From an uncultured Pseudomonadales bacterium (lineage in GTDB: Bacteria > Pseudomonadota > Gammaproteobacteria > Pseudomonadales > UBA7434), in the NCBI GenBank assembly GCA_943788835.1, contig CALSRU010000008.1:29052-93051 (forward strand): 64,000 nt of DNA. The letters run 5' to 3'. The notes beneath the pieces were generated by a model, which saw only the letters and a program-made list of their open reading frames with translations, searched no databases and had not been told where the DNA came from. The translations under genes and the position numbers were made by a program. Every line of letters starts with the position of its first letter. The stretch's first letter is position 1. Below, one piece after another: positions 22,576-33,040 of this stretch.

Positions 22576-23005
22576 GTTTGCTCGACTGAGTTATTAGTCC
22601 GTTCGTCTTTTTCTAGACATGGCGATTGACGCGGGCCTGCGTTTTTGAAGTGCGATAGAATTTTTTTCGGCAATGATCCGCCTGTGCCGCGTTATGCGGT
22701 GTAAATGTGCACTTTTTGAGTGCCTTTTTAGATCGAATTCCCCAATCTCCATCTCCTTTCTCTCCTTCGCTTTTGAGGGCACTTTGCTGCTCCCGTAGCG
22801 CGGTGTTTTTGCCGATAGCCCTAAACTTGTAAAATAGTGGCATTCCCGCTGTGACATACTGCCAACTTCTGATGTAAATCAGTCAAATGCCCAGAATTTC
22901 CCCCTGCCAGTCAGTCGCCCTTCGTATATATTCCCTCGGCTAGAAGAACCGAAAGTGATTTAAGTCCATGAGCCTATATCTTAAAGCTCGGGACGAAGGG
23001 GATTT

Positions 23006-23917
23006 ATGATTAAACAGCGAACAATGCGCAACAGTATTCGCGCCACCGGCGTTGGCTTGCACACCGGTAAAAAAGTGTATCTGACTTTGCGTCCTGCGGC
23101 CGTGAATACGGGGATCATTTTTCGTCGCGTCGACCTTGACCCGATAGTGGAAATACCGGCCAAAGCGAAGAATGTTACTGATACCCAGCTTTCTACTACG
23201 CTGTCGGTGGGTGATGTTAGCGTGTCTACGGTAGAGCATTTGCTTTCTGCGATGGCCGGTCTAGGCATCGACAATGCTTATGTCGACATCAATGCATCTG
23301 AGGTGCCTATTATGGATGGCAGCGCAGGGCCTTTTGTATTTTTGATTCAATCGGCGGGTATTGATGAGCAAAACGCTCCGAAGCAGTTCATCCGCGTCAA
23401 GCGGGAAGTGACTGTTACCGATGGCGAGAAATTTGCCACACTGCTTCCTCGTGAAGGCTTCAAGGTAAGCTTCACCATTGATTTTGACCACCCCGCTTTT
23501 AAGGGCCATTCGCATACTGCTGAGGTCGATTTTGGTTCGACTTCTTTCGTGCGCGAGGTGAGTCGTGCACGTACGTTTGGCTTTATGCGCGAGTTCGAAT
23601 ATCTTCGTTCGCGTGGTTTAGCGCGGGGTGGCAGCCTCGATAATGCGATCGTGATCGATGATTATAAAGTGCTCAATGAAGATGGTTTGCGTTACGAAGA
23701 TGAATTTGTGAGGCACAAGGTCCTAGATGCCATCGGCGATTTATATTTGCTGGGTAAGAGCCTTATTGGTGAGTTTAAAGCCTACAAGTCTGGGCATGCC
23801 TTAAATAATAAAGTGTTGCGTTCTTTGTTAGAGCAGCCTGATGCTTGGGAGCTGGTAACTTTCGAAGATAACGAAGAGGCGCCGATCTCTTACGCCACGC
23901 CGCTGGTTGCTGTTTAG
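23006..23917 (+). CDS. lpxC: UDP-3-O-acyl-GlcNAc deacetylase LpxC
   Basis: [71 protein letters not shown]. Confidence 0.98.
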   Translation: MIKQRTMRNSIRATGVGLHTGKKVYLTLRPAAVNTGIIFRRVDLDPIVEIPAKAKNVTDTQLSTTLSVGDVSVSTVEHLLSAMAGLGIDNAYVDINASEVPIMDGSAGPFVFLIQSAGIDEQNAPKQFIRVKREVTVTDGEKFATLLPREGFKVSFTIDFDHPAFKGHSHTAEVDFGSTSFVREVSRARTFGFMREFEYLRSRGLARGGSLDNAIVIDDYKVLNEDGLRYEDEFVRHKVLDAIGDLYLLGKSLIGEFKAYKSGHALNNKVLRSLLEQPDAWELVTFEDNEEAPISYATPLVAV

Positions 23918-24258
23918 CAGAAACCCTCGGCCAGCTGTCGGCAGCTTCTGGGCGAAAAACAAACATGACTTGCCGGCACCTTTGCACCAGTCGATCACTC
24001 CGCGGTCGTTTGGGCATGATTTGGAAGAGACAGGGCTCACATTGTTGAAATTTGTAGTCAATGCTGTAGTCTCGCGCCTCGCTGGGCCTTCGTTTGTTTG
24101 CTTTAGTTGATAGGTGGCCCTTGATTCAAGAGTTGTTGTCGCTAATATTGGCGCGGTAGGGTGAGCGCTTTATCTTCAGTGAGGCTGCTTATTGCGGGCT
24201 GGGTGCTGTTAGTTAGCGGCTCATGGGCTCTACTTCATTTTAAAGAAGATCTTTGTAG

Positions 24259-25206
24259 ATGAAATTAATTGTATTGAATGATGTTGGCCAACCTTCACTG
24301 ACGCTAAATACGCGCGAGTGGCGAGCGCGAGCGTTGTTGGGCTGCGCTGTCGGCACGCTGTTAGTGATGGGCGCGCTGCTATTTCACTTGGTCAACGATA
24401 GTCTTAAGCTCAGTAGCCAGGCAGATCTGATGAAGGCCTGGCATTCACAAATTGAAAAAGACGCCGCTGATCTCCAAGCCACGCGTGAGCAAGTCGAAAT
24501 GGAGTTGGCAGGGCTTACTGCTAAAGTAGCCACTTTGCAGGCTCGTATTATGCGGCTTGACGCGCTGGGCGAGCAGATGGCTGAAGTAGCCGACCTTGAT
24601 CATGGTGAATTTGACTTTTCACAGCCTCCCGCTGTCGGTGGGCCGGAGTTGCAGGTAGACGCCGGGGAGCAAGGCTTGAATACGCCAGCGTTAGCTGGAG
24701 AGTTAGGGCTGCTGCTTGATCAGTTAGATGTGTTGGTTAAAGATCGCGAAGGCCAACTTGCTATTCTTGATCGCCAGCTAGCGGCTCGCGATTTTAAGAG
24801 TCAGGCGTTTGTGGCTGGTCGACCCATCAAACGAGGCTGGATGTCTTCAGCTTTTGGCCATCGTACGGATCCATTTACAGGAAAAAAAGCTTGGCACAAT
24901 GGTGTCGACTTTGCTGGGAAGTCGGGGAGTGATGTGATTGCTATAGCGAGCGGTGTGGTTACTGCGGCCGAAAAGCGCTATGGCTATGGATTGATGGTTG
25001 AAATTAATCATGGCGACGGCTTTGTTACGCGCTATGCGCACAATGCGAGCAATTTAGTCGCTATTGGCGACATCGTGGAAAAGGGCGGTGTGGTCGCAAA
25101 AATGGGGAGTACTGGTCGGTCAACTGGACCGCACGTCCATTTTGAAGTGTTGCGCAACGGTAAGGCGATGAATCCAGAGCATTATATTAATCGCGCCAGT
25201 TTATAA
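24259..25206 (+). CDS. M23 family metallopeptidase, N-terminal TM and coiled coil
   Basis: SSAFGHRTDPFTGKKAWHNGVDFAGKSGSDV...GRSTGPHVHFEV (HxxxD and HxH LytM motifs). Confidence 0.92.
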   Translation: MKLIVLNDVGQPSLTLNTREWRARALLGCAVGTLLVMGALLFHLVNDSLKLSSQADLMKAWHSQIEKDAADLQATREQVEMELAGLTAKVATLQARIMRLDALGEQMAEVADLDHGEFDFSQPPAVGGPELQVDAGEQGLNTPALAGELGLLLDQLDVLVKDREGQLAILDRQLAARDFKSQAFVAGRPIKRGWMSSAFGHRTDPFTGKKAWHNGVDFAGKSGSDVIAIASGVVTAAEKRYGYGLMVEINHGDGFVTRYAHNASNLVAIGDIVEKGGVVAKMGSTGRSTGPHVHFEVLRNGKAMNPEHYINRASL

Positions 25207-25576
25207 CTTCATCAATACGGTCTGTCGGCGGCTTCGGCGATGCTGTTGACTCTTAAAGACGCTTCGCTAATGCAGCGACTATGCTATGGCTGTTCTAGCC
25301 ACAGTATTATCACCATAATTACCCGAAAGCTTCGATACCGCGCCTTCGACTTATGTCGTTTTGCAGCTAGCATGCTATGCTTTCATGCCTGATTTAATTG
25401 ATAAATTTGAGTGCGCGGTAAGCTCTGCGTAACAGTAGTAGCTCTAGATGTGTTTAGTGTTTTTTTGGTTGCTCGAAGTACATTCGATTGGTGGTGCTTT
25501 GGGCAAGATTGAGCTGCTTTGACTGGCCTTCGCCCGCATTTTTAGCCACCATTTTTTATATCTATAAAGAATTATT

Positions 25577-28330
25577 ATGATAGTAAAAGCGTTTAAAACA
25601 ATTTTTGGAACCCGAAATGATCGCCAGCTTAAGCGTATGCAGAAAGTTGTTCGGCGGGTTAATGCACTGGCTGAGCAGTATTCTTCGCTGACCGATCAGC
25701 AGCTTCGCGACAAAACGGACGAATTTAAAACCCTTATTGAGGGCGGTAGCTCGCTAGAGGAGCTTTTGCCTGATGCTTTTGCAGTGGTCAGAGAGGCTGG
25801 CGAGCGCAGCTTAGGTTTGCGTCACTTTGATGTGCAGCTGGTGGGCGGTATGACGCTGCACGAAGGTCATATTGCCGAAATGCGCACCGGTGAGGGTAAA
25901 ACTCTGGTAGCGACTTTACCTGCCTACCTCAACGCACTGAGTGGTAAAGGCGTCCACATCGTTACGGTCAATGATTACCTTGCGGAGCGTGACGCAAATT
26001 GGATGCGTCCACTGTATGAGTTTTTAGGCTTGCAAGTGGGCGTTATTTTTTCCGGTCAGTCTCAGCCTGAAAAACAACAAGCGTACCTTGCTGACATAAC
26101 CTACGGCACCAACAATGAGTTTGGCTTTGACTATTTAAGAGATAATACGGCCTTCACGCTAGAAGATCGCGTGATGCGTGATTTGAATTTTGCCATTATT
26201 GATGAAGTGGATTCTATTCTTATTGATGAAGCGCGAACGCCGCTCATTATTTCTGGAGCCACCGACGACAGCTCGGCCATGTATAAGCGGATTAATGCTG
26301 TTATTCCTGCGCTTGAACGCTCCTCTCCGCTCCCCGAAGTGACCAAGTTTGAACAAAAGCAAGAGCCCGATGGGCACTTCATTGTCGATGAAAAACAGCG
26401 TCATGTTGAGCTTACCGAAAGCGGCCACCAGTATGTCGAGGAGCTACTCACCAAAGATAGGTTGTTGGAAGAGGGTGAAAGTCTTTATTCTCCGACTAAT
26501 TTAAATTTACTTCATCATGTCAATACGGCACTGCGCGCGAGTTACTTGTTTACAAAAAATGTAGAGTACATCGTTCAAAACGGTAGTATTGTGCTGATTG
26601 ATGAGCATACGGGCCGAACGATGGAAGGGCGTCGTTTGTCTGACGGATTGCATCAGGCGCTTGAGGCTAAAGAGAATGTAAAAATTAATTCCGAGAGCCA
26701 AACATTGGCAGCGACTACGTTCCAGAATTTTTTCCGATTGTATGGGAAGCTTTCGGGTATGACCGGTACGGCTGATACAGAGGCCCCAGAGTTTCATCAA
26801 ATTTATAATTTGGATGTTATTGTCATTCCAACGAATGTGCCCACGATCAGGCAAGATCTTATTGATCTTGTTTATCTTTCAGTGGAAGAAAAGTTTGAGG
26901 CGGTTGTTAAGGATATTAAGCTGGCGATTGATAACAATGCCCCAGTGTTGGTTGGTACGGCATCTATCGATACTTCTGAGATACTCTCGAAGTTTTTGAA
27001 AAAAGCTAAAGTTGAGCATCGGGTTCTGAATGCCAAATTCCATAAAAGTGAGGCAACTATAGTCGCCGAGGCTGGTCGTCCTGGTGTGGTGACAATTGCA
27101 ACTAATATGGCCGGTCGGGGTACTGATATCGTTTTAGGTGGAAGTCTTGAGGCGGAATTGGCAGCCCTTGATGCACCCTCGCAGGAGGAGATTGCAGAGC
27201 GAACTGGTGCTTGGGAAAAACGCCATGCACAGGTTCTTGAGGCAGGTGGCTTGCATATTTTTGGTACGGAGCGCCATGAGTCTCGCCGTATTGATAATCA
27301 GTTACGTGGTCGTGCAGGTCGTCAAGGTGATCCAGGTGTGACTCGCTTTTATTTGTCTATGGAAGACAACTTGATGCGCTTGTTTGCTTCAGATGGCGTG
27401 CGCAACTTCATGCAGCGGCTTGGTATGGATGAGGGAGAAGCCATTGAGCATCGCATGGTTTCTAACGCCATAGAGAAGGCGCAAAGAAAAGTCGAAGGGC
27501 GTAATTTTGATATTCGTAAACAGCTGCTTGAATTTGATGATGTTTCTAATGATCAGAGACAAATCGTATATCAGCAACGCAACGATATCCTGCTAGCCGA
27601 TGAAATTCTCGGTATGGTCGATGTGATTCGTAAAGACGTGGTTAATGAGTTTGTTGATGGCTTTATACCACCGCAAAGTATTGAAGAGCAGTGGGATGTG
27701 CCAGGGCTTGAGCAGGCGTTGAAGGAAGATTACTCACTTGATTTGCCAGTGGTCGAATGGCTTGATCAAGAGGATGATCTCTACGAAGAGACTCTGCGTG
27801 AGCGTATTGTAGACGCTGTTGCGGCGCAATATTTCGCCAAGGTTGAGCCGTTAGGCGATGCGGCGCGTCGTTTTGAAAAGCAAATCCTTCTGCAGGTGCT
27901 TGATCAACTTTGGAAAGAGCATTTGGCGACCATGGATCAATTGCGGCAGGGTATTGGTCTGCGTGGCTATGCTGGGCGCAATCCGAAACAAGAATATAAG
28001 CGCGAAGCGTTTGAGTTGTTTCAGTCGATGTTGCGCAATATGAAACTTGAATTTATTCGGTTTTTATCGGCAGTTCAAATTCAGCCGCAGGATGATCCCG
28101 ATGCTATAGAGAAGCAGAGACGTGCTGAGCAAGCCCGTGCAACGATTACTGCTCAGCATCCTGACGCTCAGGCCGAGGCGCAAACGGTCGGCGCTGAAGA
28201 GGGCGTTGAAGAGGATGGCGCTCCATCAGCGCAACCGATGGTTAGGGGTGGTCGCAAGGTGGGGCGCAATGAGCCTTGTCCTTGTGGGTCAGGAAAAAAA
28301 TACAAGCAATGCCACGGCAAGCTGTCTTGA
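25577..28330 (+). CDS. secA: Preprotein translocase ATPase SecA
   Basis: [41 protein letters not shown]-terminal [17 protein letters not shown] zinc motif. Confidence 0.99.
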   Translation: MIVKAFKTIFGTRNDRQLKRMQKVVRRVNALAEQYSSLTDQQLRDKTDEFKTLIEGGSSLEELLPDAFAVVREAGERSLGLRHFDVQLVGGMTLHEGHIAEMRTGEGKTLVATLPAYLNALSGKGVHIVTVNDYLAERDANWMRPLYEFLGLQVGVIFSGQSQPEKQQAYLADITYGTNNEFGFDYLRDNTAFTLEDRVMRDLNFAIIDEVDSILIDEARTPLIISGATDDSSAMYKRINAVIPALERSSPLPEVTKFEQKQEPDGHFIVDEKQRHVELTESGHQYVEELLTKDRLLEEGESLYSPTNLNLLHHVNTALRASYLFTKNVEYIVQNGSIVLIDEHTGRTMEGRRLSDGLHQALEAKENVKINSESQTLAATTFQNFFRLYGKLSGMTGTADTEAPEFHQIYNLDVIVIPTNVPTIRQDLIDLVYLSVEEKFEAVVKDIKLAIDNNAPVLVGTASIDTSEILSKFLKKAKVEHRVLNAKFHKSEATIVAEAGRPGVVTIATNMAGRGTDIVLGGSLEAELAALDAPSQEEIAERTGAWEKRHAQVLEAGGLHIFGTERHESRRIDNQLRGRAGRQGDPGVTRFYLSMEDNLMRLFASDGVRNFMQRLGMDEGEAIEHRMVSNAIEKAQRKVEGRNFDIRKQLLEFDDVSNDQRQIVYQQRNDILLADEILGMVDVIRKDVVNEFVDGFIPPQSIEEQWDVPGLEQALKEDYSLDLPVVEWLDQEDDLYEETLRERIVDAVAAQYFAKVEPLGDAARRFEKQILLQVLDQLWKEHLATMDQLRQGIGLRGYAGRNPKQEYKREAFELFQSMLRNMKLEFIRFLSAVQIQPQDDPDAIEKQRRAEQARATITAQHPDAQAEAQTVGAEEGVEEDGAPSAQPMVRGGRKVGRNEPCPCGSGKKYKQCHGKLS

Positions 28331-28361
28331 GCGGTAACTCGATAGATGCGTGCTAACTTTT

Positions 28362-29597
28362 ATGATTGAGTTTAAATCAACGCCATTGGCCGTCGACGGT
28401 GTGCGCTGGTCGACTGCTGCTGCGGGGATCAAAAACAGCGTCCCCGCTAGCAACTCCCCCGACGTTGCCTTAATGGAGATTGCTGCGGGTAGCAACGTTG
28501 CTGGTGTCTTTACTTTGAATGCTTTTGCTGCTGCGCCGGTGATTGTGGCTAAGCGGCATCTAGCGGCGCTTCATGCAAAGGTTGGCTCAGGTTCTATTTT
28601 TTGTTTGATCAATTCGGGGAATGCCAATGCTGGCACAGGGGCTGCTGGCTTGGTGGCTGCCGATACCAGTTGCCAGAGTGTGTCTGAGCAGTTTGCGGGT
28701 GAGCAGCACTCGGTACTGCCTTTTTCTACCGGGGTGATCGGTGAGTCGCTTGCGGTTCAAAAAATTACCAGCGTGCTGCCAGCACTAGCCGATTCGCTGT
28801 CGGTGGCTGCCTGGGATGATGCCGCTAGAGCCATCATGACCACTGATACCGTGCCAAAAATGGCTAGTTGTGAGCTTGAGATTGATGGGCAGTCGGTGGT
28901 GCTGACTGGGATTGCCAAAGGTGCAGGCATGATCAAGCCGAATATGGCGACGATGCTAGCTTTCGTTGCAACCGATGCACTGATCGCACAAGACGCGCTG
29001 ACCGATTTATTGCAGGGCGCGGTTAATCAGTCGTTTAATCGCATTACTGTGGACGGTGACACGTCAACCAATGATGCGTGTATTTTGGCCGCTACAGGTT
29101 GTTCGGGTGTGGTAATTAATCCCGCTAACGAGGCTTGGGCGAAAATGCAGCAAGCGATAGACGGTTTGCTCATTCAGTTGGCTACAGCGATTATTCGCGA
29201 TGCTGAGGGAGCCACGAAGTTCATTACCATTGATGTTTGTGGCGGAGCTTCGGTGGATGAATGTTTACAGGTGGGGTATGCCATTGCTGAATCCCCCTTA
29301 GTCAAAACAGCCTTTTTTGCTAGTGATGCTAATTGGGGAAGAATTCTTGCCGCGATTGGACGATCAGGCCTCTCGCAGCTAAATATCGATGCGGTTGAAA
29401 TTAGTTTAAATGATTATTGTTTATGTCGTAATGGTGGGCGAGTGCCTGATTATGATGAGCAAAAAGCCTCCGAAATTATGGCGCAGTCGGAAATTGTATT
29501 AACTATCAAATTGCAGAGAGGACCTTTTAGCGAGCGCTTGTGGACCAGCGATTTGTCACATGATTACGTTCGAATTAATGCGGAATATAGAACCTGA
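28362..29597 (+). CDS. argJ: Bifunctional glutamate N-acetyltransferase / ornithine acetyltransferase
   Basis: GMIKPNMATMLAFVATDA autocleavage motif; SFNRITVDGDTSTNDACIL; SDANWGRILAAIGRSG. Confidence 0.97.
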   Translation: MIEFKSTPLAVDGVRWSTAAAGIKNSVPASNSPDVALMEIAAGSNVAGVFTLNAFAAAPVIVAKRHLAALHAKVGSGSIFCLINSGNANAGTGAAGLVAADTSCQSVSEQFAGEQHSVLPFSTGVIGESLAVQKITSVLPALADSLSVAAWDDAARAIMTTDTVPKMASCELEIDGQSVVLTGIAKGAGMIKPNMATMLAFVATDALIAQDALTDLLQGAVNQSFNRITVDGDTSTNDACILAATGCSGVVINPANEAWAKMQQAIDGLLIQLATAIIRDAEGATKFITIDVCGGASVDECLQVGYAIAESPLVKTAFFASDANWGRILAAIGRSGLSQLNIDAVEISLNDYCLCRNGGRVPDYDEQKASEIMAQSEIVLTIKLQRGPFSERLWTSDLSHDYVRINAEYRT

Positions 29598-29640
29598 AAT
29601 GATGCTTCGTTGGGCACTATGTCGTTAGTAAGTCGTTAGT

Positions 29641-30057
29641 ATGTCGGTAGTTCATGTTGCTGTAGGCGTGGTTTTAAATAGTCAGAATGAAGTGCTTATT
29701 GCGCTGCGTGCAAAGCAAGCTCATCAAGGTGGACTGTGGGAATTTCCTGGCGGCAAAGTTGAGGTGGATGAAACTGTTCAGCAGGCACTCGTCAGAGAGC
29801 TCAAAGAAGAGCTGGATATTATTGCCGAATGTTTTAAGCCGCTAGTGGTTATTGAGCACGATTATGGTGACAAGACAGTGCGGCTTGATGTGTGGCTGGT
29901 TACCCAGTTTGATGGAGTGCCCTCTGGCTGCGAAGGTCAGCAAGTTAAGTGGGCTGAGATTGATGAATTGACTGGCTATGAATTTCCTGCAGCCAATGAA
30001 AAAATAATCGAAGATATTCTTTCGGCTCGCGCCTCTGGCTTACTTAGCGATATTTAG
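29641..30057 (+). CDS. mutT: 8-oxo-dGTP diphosphatase (Nudix)
   Basis: GGKVEVDETVQQALVRELKEEL Nudix box; after secA-argJ. Confidence 0.92.
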   Translation: MSVVHVAVGVVLNSQNEVLIALRAKQAHQGGLWEFPGGKVEVDETVQQALVRELKEELDIIAECFKPLVVIEHDYGDKTVRLDVWLVTQFDGVPSGCEGQQVKWAEIDELTGYEFPAANEKIIEDILSARASGLLSDI

Positions 30058-31639
30058 GTGCCGAAGCAATGGCTTGTTGCTTTTGAATATAGCCTAGCCC
30101 TAGGCCTAAAATAGCAAGCGCCCAAAGTGGGATGGGTATGTCGGTTTCCATGATTACCGGCACATCCGTCGGTACTTCCGCCCATGCAAGGCTGTAGTCC
30201 CAGTCAAAATCGCTTTGCCCTGATGCTCGTGTTACGCGTAATTGATAGTGTGTGTTGGCTTGCAATGGGAACCAAATATTTTCAGTATTATTGATCGTGC
30301 TGGTGGAGTCTGCGATCACCTGATTGCCGTTAGTGACATCGATGAGTTCCAAGTCGAGGTTGTGAAGCACTGCGGATTCATCGAAAAAGAGCGATGAATT
30401 TGCAGTGCCAGTCACCGCTAAATTCCACACTAATGCCACGCCTAGTTCACTTGGATGATCAATTAGGCCTAAATCATAAGTCGCTGTGATGTTAGAGCCG
30501 CCGCTGCCTCCAAATTGGTTGTCATGGTCAAAGCCGATATAGCCGCTATTGACTGAGCCGCCATCTTCAATACTCGCCGCCTCGCCGGCGGCGAGAATTT
30601 GGTAGCTGCGGTGTATGTTGAGTTGGCCGGCACCATAACGCCAATCTAGGCCATTGTCGGTTTGGTTAGTGGGCAGCACGCGGTATTCGTCGATATCACC
30701 TTGCGTTGCTGAAGTGGTGTTCTCGGTGACTCGCGAGGCGCCTGCCATGAGCGCGGCTTTAATGGTTTCTGTACGCTCAGCATTTTGTATGAGGTTGTTG
30801 TTTCGATTGGTAGTTGATGCGTCCGACCATGACGGATTTTGTTGGGCGGCTTCAATTAATAGAGCGATGGCTGATGAGGTGATGCCAGCCGAGCTGCTAG
30901 TAGTAGTGATGGGTGTGACTACATGTATGCTCGGTCGCCCTGAAACATAAATGCTGTCTAGGGCGATAACACCATCGGCATGGGTTGCATCGGTTACACC
31001 CGAAACAATGCCGTTGAGCGCAGTGGCGAAAAATGGGTTGTCGGTAGCGTTGTTTTGGATGCCATAGATTTGAATAAGTTCGTCGATATCGGAAAGCCAG
31101 TCAGCTAAGCGCAGGAACGTTGATGTGCCAGTGGCTGAAAAATTTCCGCTACTATCATTGATGCCTCCGCCAACCCAGCTGTGGTTGGCGATACGTCGAG
31201 TCGTTTCCAAGGGTATGGCTCGGCGCTCACCAGGATTTTTTCCAGCGGGCACAAGTTGTTGGAATAGCCAAGTGGACGCGCTATGTACGCCAACATCTGT
31301 AATGCCGGGGCTGGTAGATGTGGTGTTGCCATAAAAATACCGGCCAACGCTTGTAGAGTGAGATGATGCTCCCACTGATGCAGGCAGCGCTAAATCTGCA
31401 ATCGATTTGCCAATAAATTGGCTGTCGTTGGCATTGGGTGCCCAATTTCCCGAAGAATCTTGAGCTTCAACTTGAAAAACAGGCACGCCGCTGCCACTCG
31501 GCAGCGATGCGCCTAGCAGCGAGGATAAATCGGTAAAACCAATATCATCTTTCAGCGTTGCGTGAGTACTGGAATGCCACAGAGCGACCGTTCCCAGCAA
31601 CACAAGCCAACGCAAGGTTAGAGCTGATTTACAATTCAT
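30044..31639 (-). CDS. Subtilase (S8)-like secreted protein with C-terminal hydrophobic anchor or sorting tail
   Basis: Signal peptide from ATG 31639 (MNCKSALTLRWLVLLGTVALWHSSTHA); SSHSTSVGRYFYGN resembles the HGT-His motif; TSSSAGITSSAIALL aligns with GTSxSAPxVSGxAALL; tail IPIPLWALAILGLGLGYIQKQQ. Confidence 0.55.
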   Translation of the reverse strand: MNCKSALTLRWLVLLGTVALWHSSTHATLKDDIGFTDLSSLLGASLPSGSGVPVFQVEAQDSSGNWAPNANDSQFIGKSIADLALPASVGASSHSTSVGRYFYGNTTSTSPGITDVGVHSASTWLFQQLVPAGKNPGERRAIPLETTRRIANHSWVGGGINDSSGNFSATGTSTFLRLADWLSDIDELIQIYGIQNNATDNPFFATALNGIVSGVTDATHADGVIALDSIYVSGRPSIHVVTPITTTSSSAGITSSAIALLIEAAQQNPSWSDASTTNRNNNLIQNAERTETIKAALMAGASRVTENTTSATQGDIDEYRVLPTNQTDNGLDWRYGAGQLNIHRSYQILAAGEAASIEDGGSVNSGYIGFDHDNQFGGSGGSNITATYDLGLIDHPSELGVALVWNLAVTGTANSSLFFDESAVLHNLDLELIDVTNGNQVIADSTSTINNTENIWFPLQANTHYQLRVTRASGQSDFDWDYSLAWAEVPTDVPVIMETDIPIPLWALAILGLGLGYIQKQQAIASAPKYR

Positions 31640-31873
31640 TGCGAAGATTACTATTATTGAAAAGTACTTTTTATTGAAGTTGACGCACTGCAAGGCTGTG
31701 CTTAACCTGGCATTCTTCGTTCAACTTTTGTCTTATTCACTCCAACAATGATACATCAATTGAGTGATTCTGGGTGAGCAATTACGTTATTGGGTGGCGG
31801 GCCGCGAGGATTGAAAGGATCGTTCGTTCACCTGCGGCCTCGGCGGTTTAGTTCGGTATTGTGATTGAGAAAA

Positions 31874-31890
31874 TTCAATAAGCTATTGAA
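31874..31890 (-). terminator. Possible intrinsic terminator downstream of yacG
   Basis: Perfect 7-bp stem TTCAATA-agc-TATTGAA; followed on the minus strand by TTTTC. Confidence 0.35.
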
Positions 31891-31901
31891 AAATATTATT
31901 T

Positions 31902-32096
31902 TTATTGATCTTCGAATGACTCGCTAAAGATATCGTCGTAGTCGCCGGTCCCAGCTATTCGTTTCTCTTCATTGGCCCAGTCGATAAAGTCGGCGTCTTG
32001 GCAGCGCTTTGAGCAGAAGGGGCGATAAATGCTAGTAGGCTCCCAGGGCACTATTTCGGCGCAAGTTGGGCAGTTGACTTCAATATCCTTTGGCAT
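31902..32096 (-). CDS. yacG: DNA gyrase inhibitor YacG
   Basis: [18 protein letters not shown]...[24 protein letters not shown]; CxxC/CxxxC zinc finger; start placed at ATG 32096 (track 32108 TTG). Confidence 0.95.
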   Translation of the reverse strand: MPKDIEVNCPTCAEIVPWEPTSIYRPFCSKRCQDADFIDWANEEKRIAGTGDYDDIFSESFEDQ

Positions 32097-32103
32097 GCTC
32101 GTC

Positions 32104-32160
32104 TTCAAGGTTCAAGGTTCAAGGTTCAAGGTTCACAGGTTCAGGGTTCAGGGTTCAGGG
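32104..32160. repeat. Heptanucleotide tandem repeat array, 8 units
   Basis: TTCAAGG x4, one 8-nt unit TTCACAGG, TTCAGGG x3, contiguous. Confidence 0.97.
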
Positions 32161-32805
32161 TTAATTTGAGTGCACATCTGCCATTTCGCAATAGGTTGTA
32201 TGCAGATTGTCCACTGCTGCAAATAGCGATTCTAAAGAGCCACTATTATCGACGATGTCATCGGCTTGCGCTAATTTTTCATCCCGATGCATTTGGCTTT
32301 CAATGATTTTGTTTATTTGCACTGAGCTATTAGCATCGCGCGTGATGACTCGCTCAATTTGTAGCGGTTTTGGTACGTCAATCAGTAAAATGCGGTCTAC
32401 TCGCTCATGCTGACCTGACTCGAGAAGTAGTGGCGATTCGAGAATCCTGTAAGGCGGGTCCTGTTCATGTTGCGGTGCATGGAGGCGTTGATGGATGATT
32501 TCGCCAACCAGCGGGTGGGTCAGGTGCTCAAGCCAGCGACGATCTGCTTCGTTGCTAAAGACAATGGTGCGTAACTTCGCTCGGTTGAGGCTTCCATCTT
32601 CTTGCAAGACCGCAAGGCCGAAGCGTTCGGCAATGGCCTCAAGGGCTGGGCTTCCGGGTGCGACGACTTCTCGAGCCACGCTGTCGGCGTTAATCACGGT
32701 TACGCCATGCTCTATAAAGCGTTCAGCTGCAGCGGACTTTCCGCTGCCAATGCCACCCGTCAAGCCAATGATAAGGGTTGGTGCGGCATGCTCTGCTTCT
32801 TTCAT
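32161..32805 (-). CDS. coaE: Dephospho-CoA kinase
   Basis: IIGLTGGIGSGKSAAAERF; VINADSVAREVVAPGSPAL; LLESGQHERVDRILLIDVP. Confidence 0.97.
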   Translation of the reverse strand: MKEAEHAAPTLIIGLTGGIGSGKSAAAERFIEHGVTVINADSVAREVVAPGSPALEAIAERFGLAVLQEDGSLNRAKLRTIVFSNEADRRWLEHLTHPLVGEIIHQRLHAPQHEQDPPYRILESPLLLESGQHERVDRILLIDVPKPLQIERVITRDANSSVQINKIIESQMHRDEKLAQADDIVDNSGSLESLFAAVDNLHTTYCEMADVHSN

Positions 32806-33040
32806 CTACTGATGCCCCGCGGCTAAATTATGTGTAAGAGCGAATCGTCGGTTGCTAGGATGGGTGGCATCGACCAGCATGTGAGTAATTCTGCCATCCC
32901 CACTACATTATACGGTGATCAGCACAATATCGGCTGCGAAGTAAATAATGACAGTGCCGTAGGTGTTTAGGCTATTGGCCTTGAGCAGGTGGCAGTTTAG
33001 ACTCTGTACTCCCTAGCTTGTTTATTGCGTCGAGGCTTGT

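Noticed and set aside
23828-24110. Possible DciA (DUF721) remnant between lpxC and the M23 gene, as in Pseudomonas-like synteny
   Set aside because: Neither strand gives a recognisable DciA sequence; short frames look random
24161-25576. SecM-type arrest peptide upstream of secA
   Set aside because: No FxxxxWIxxxxGIRAGP-like motif in any short frame I read
32104-32160. CRISPR array
   Set aside because: Contiguous 7-bp units without spacers; a simple tandem repeat
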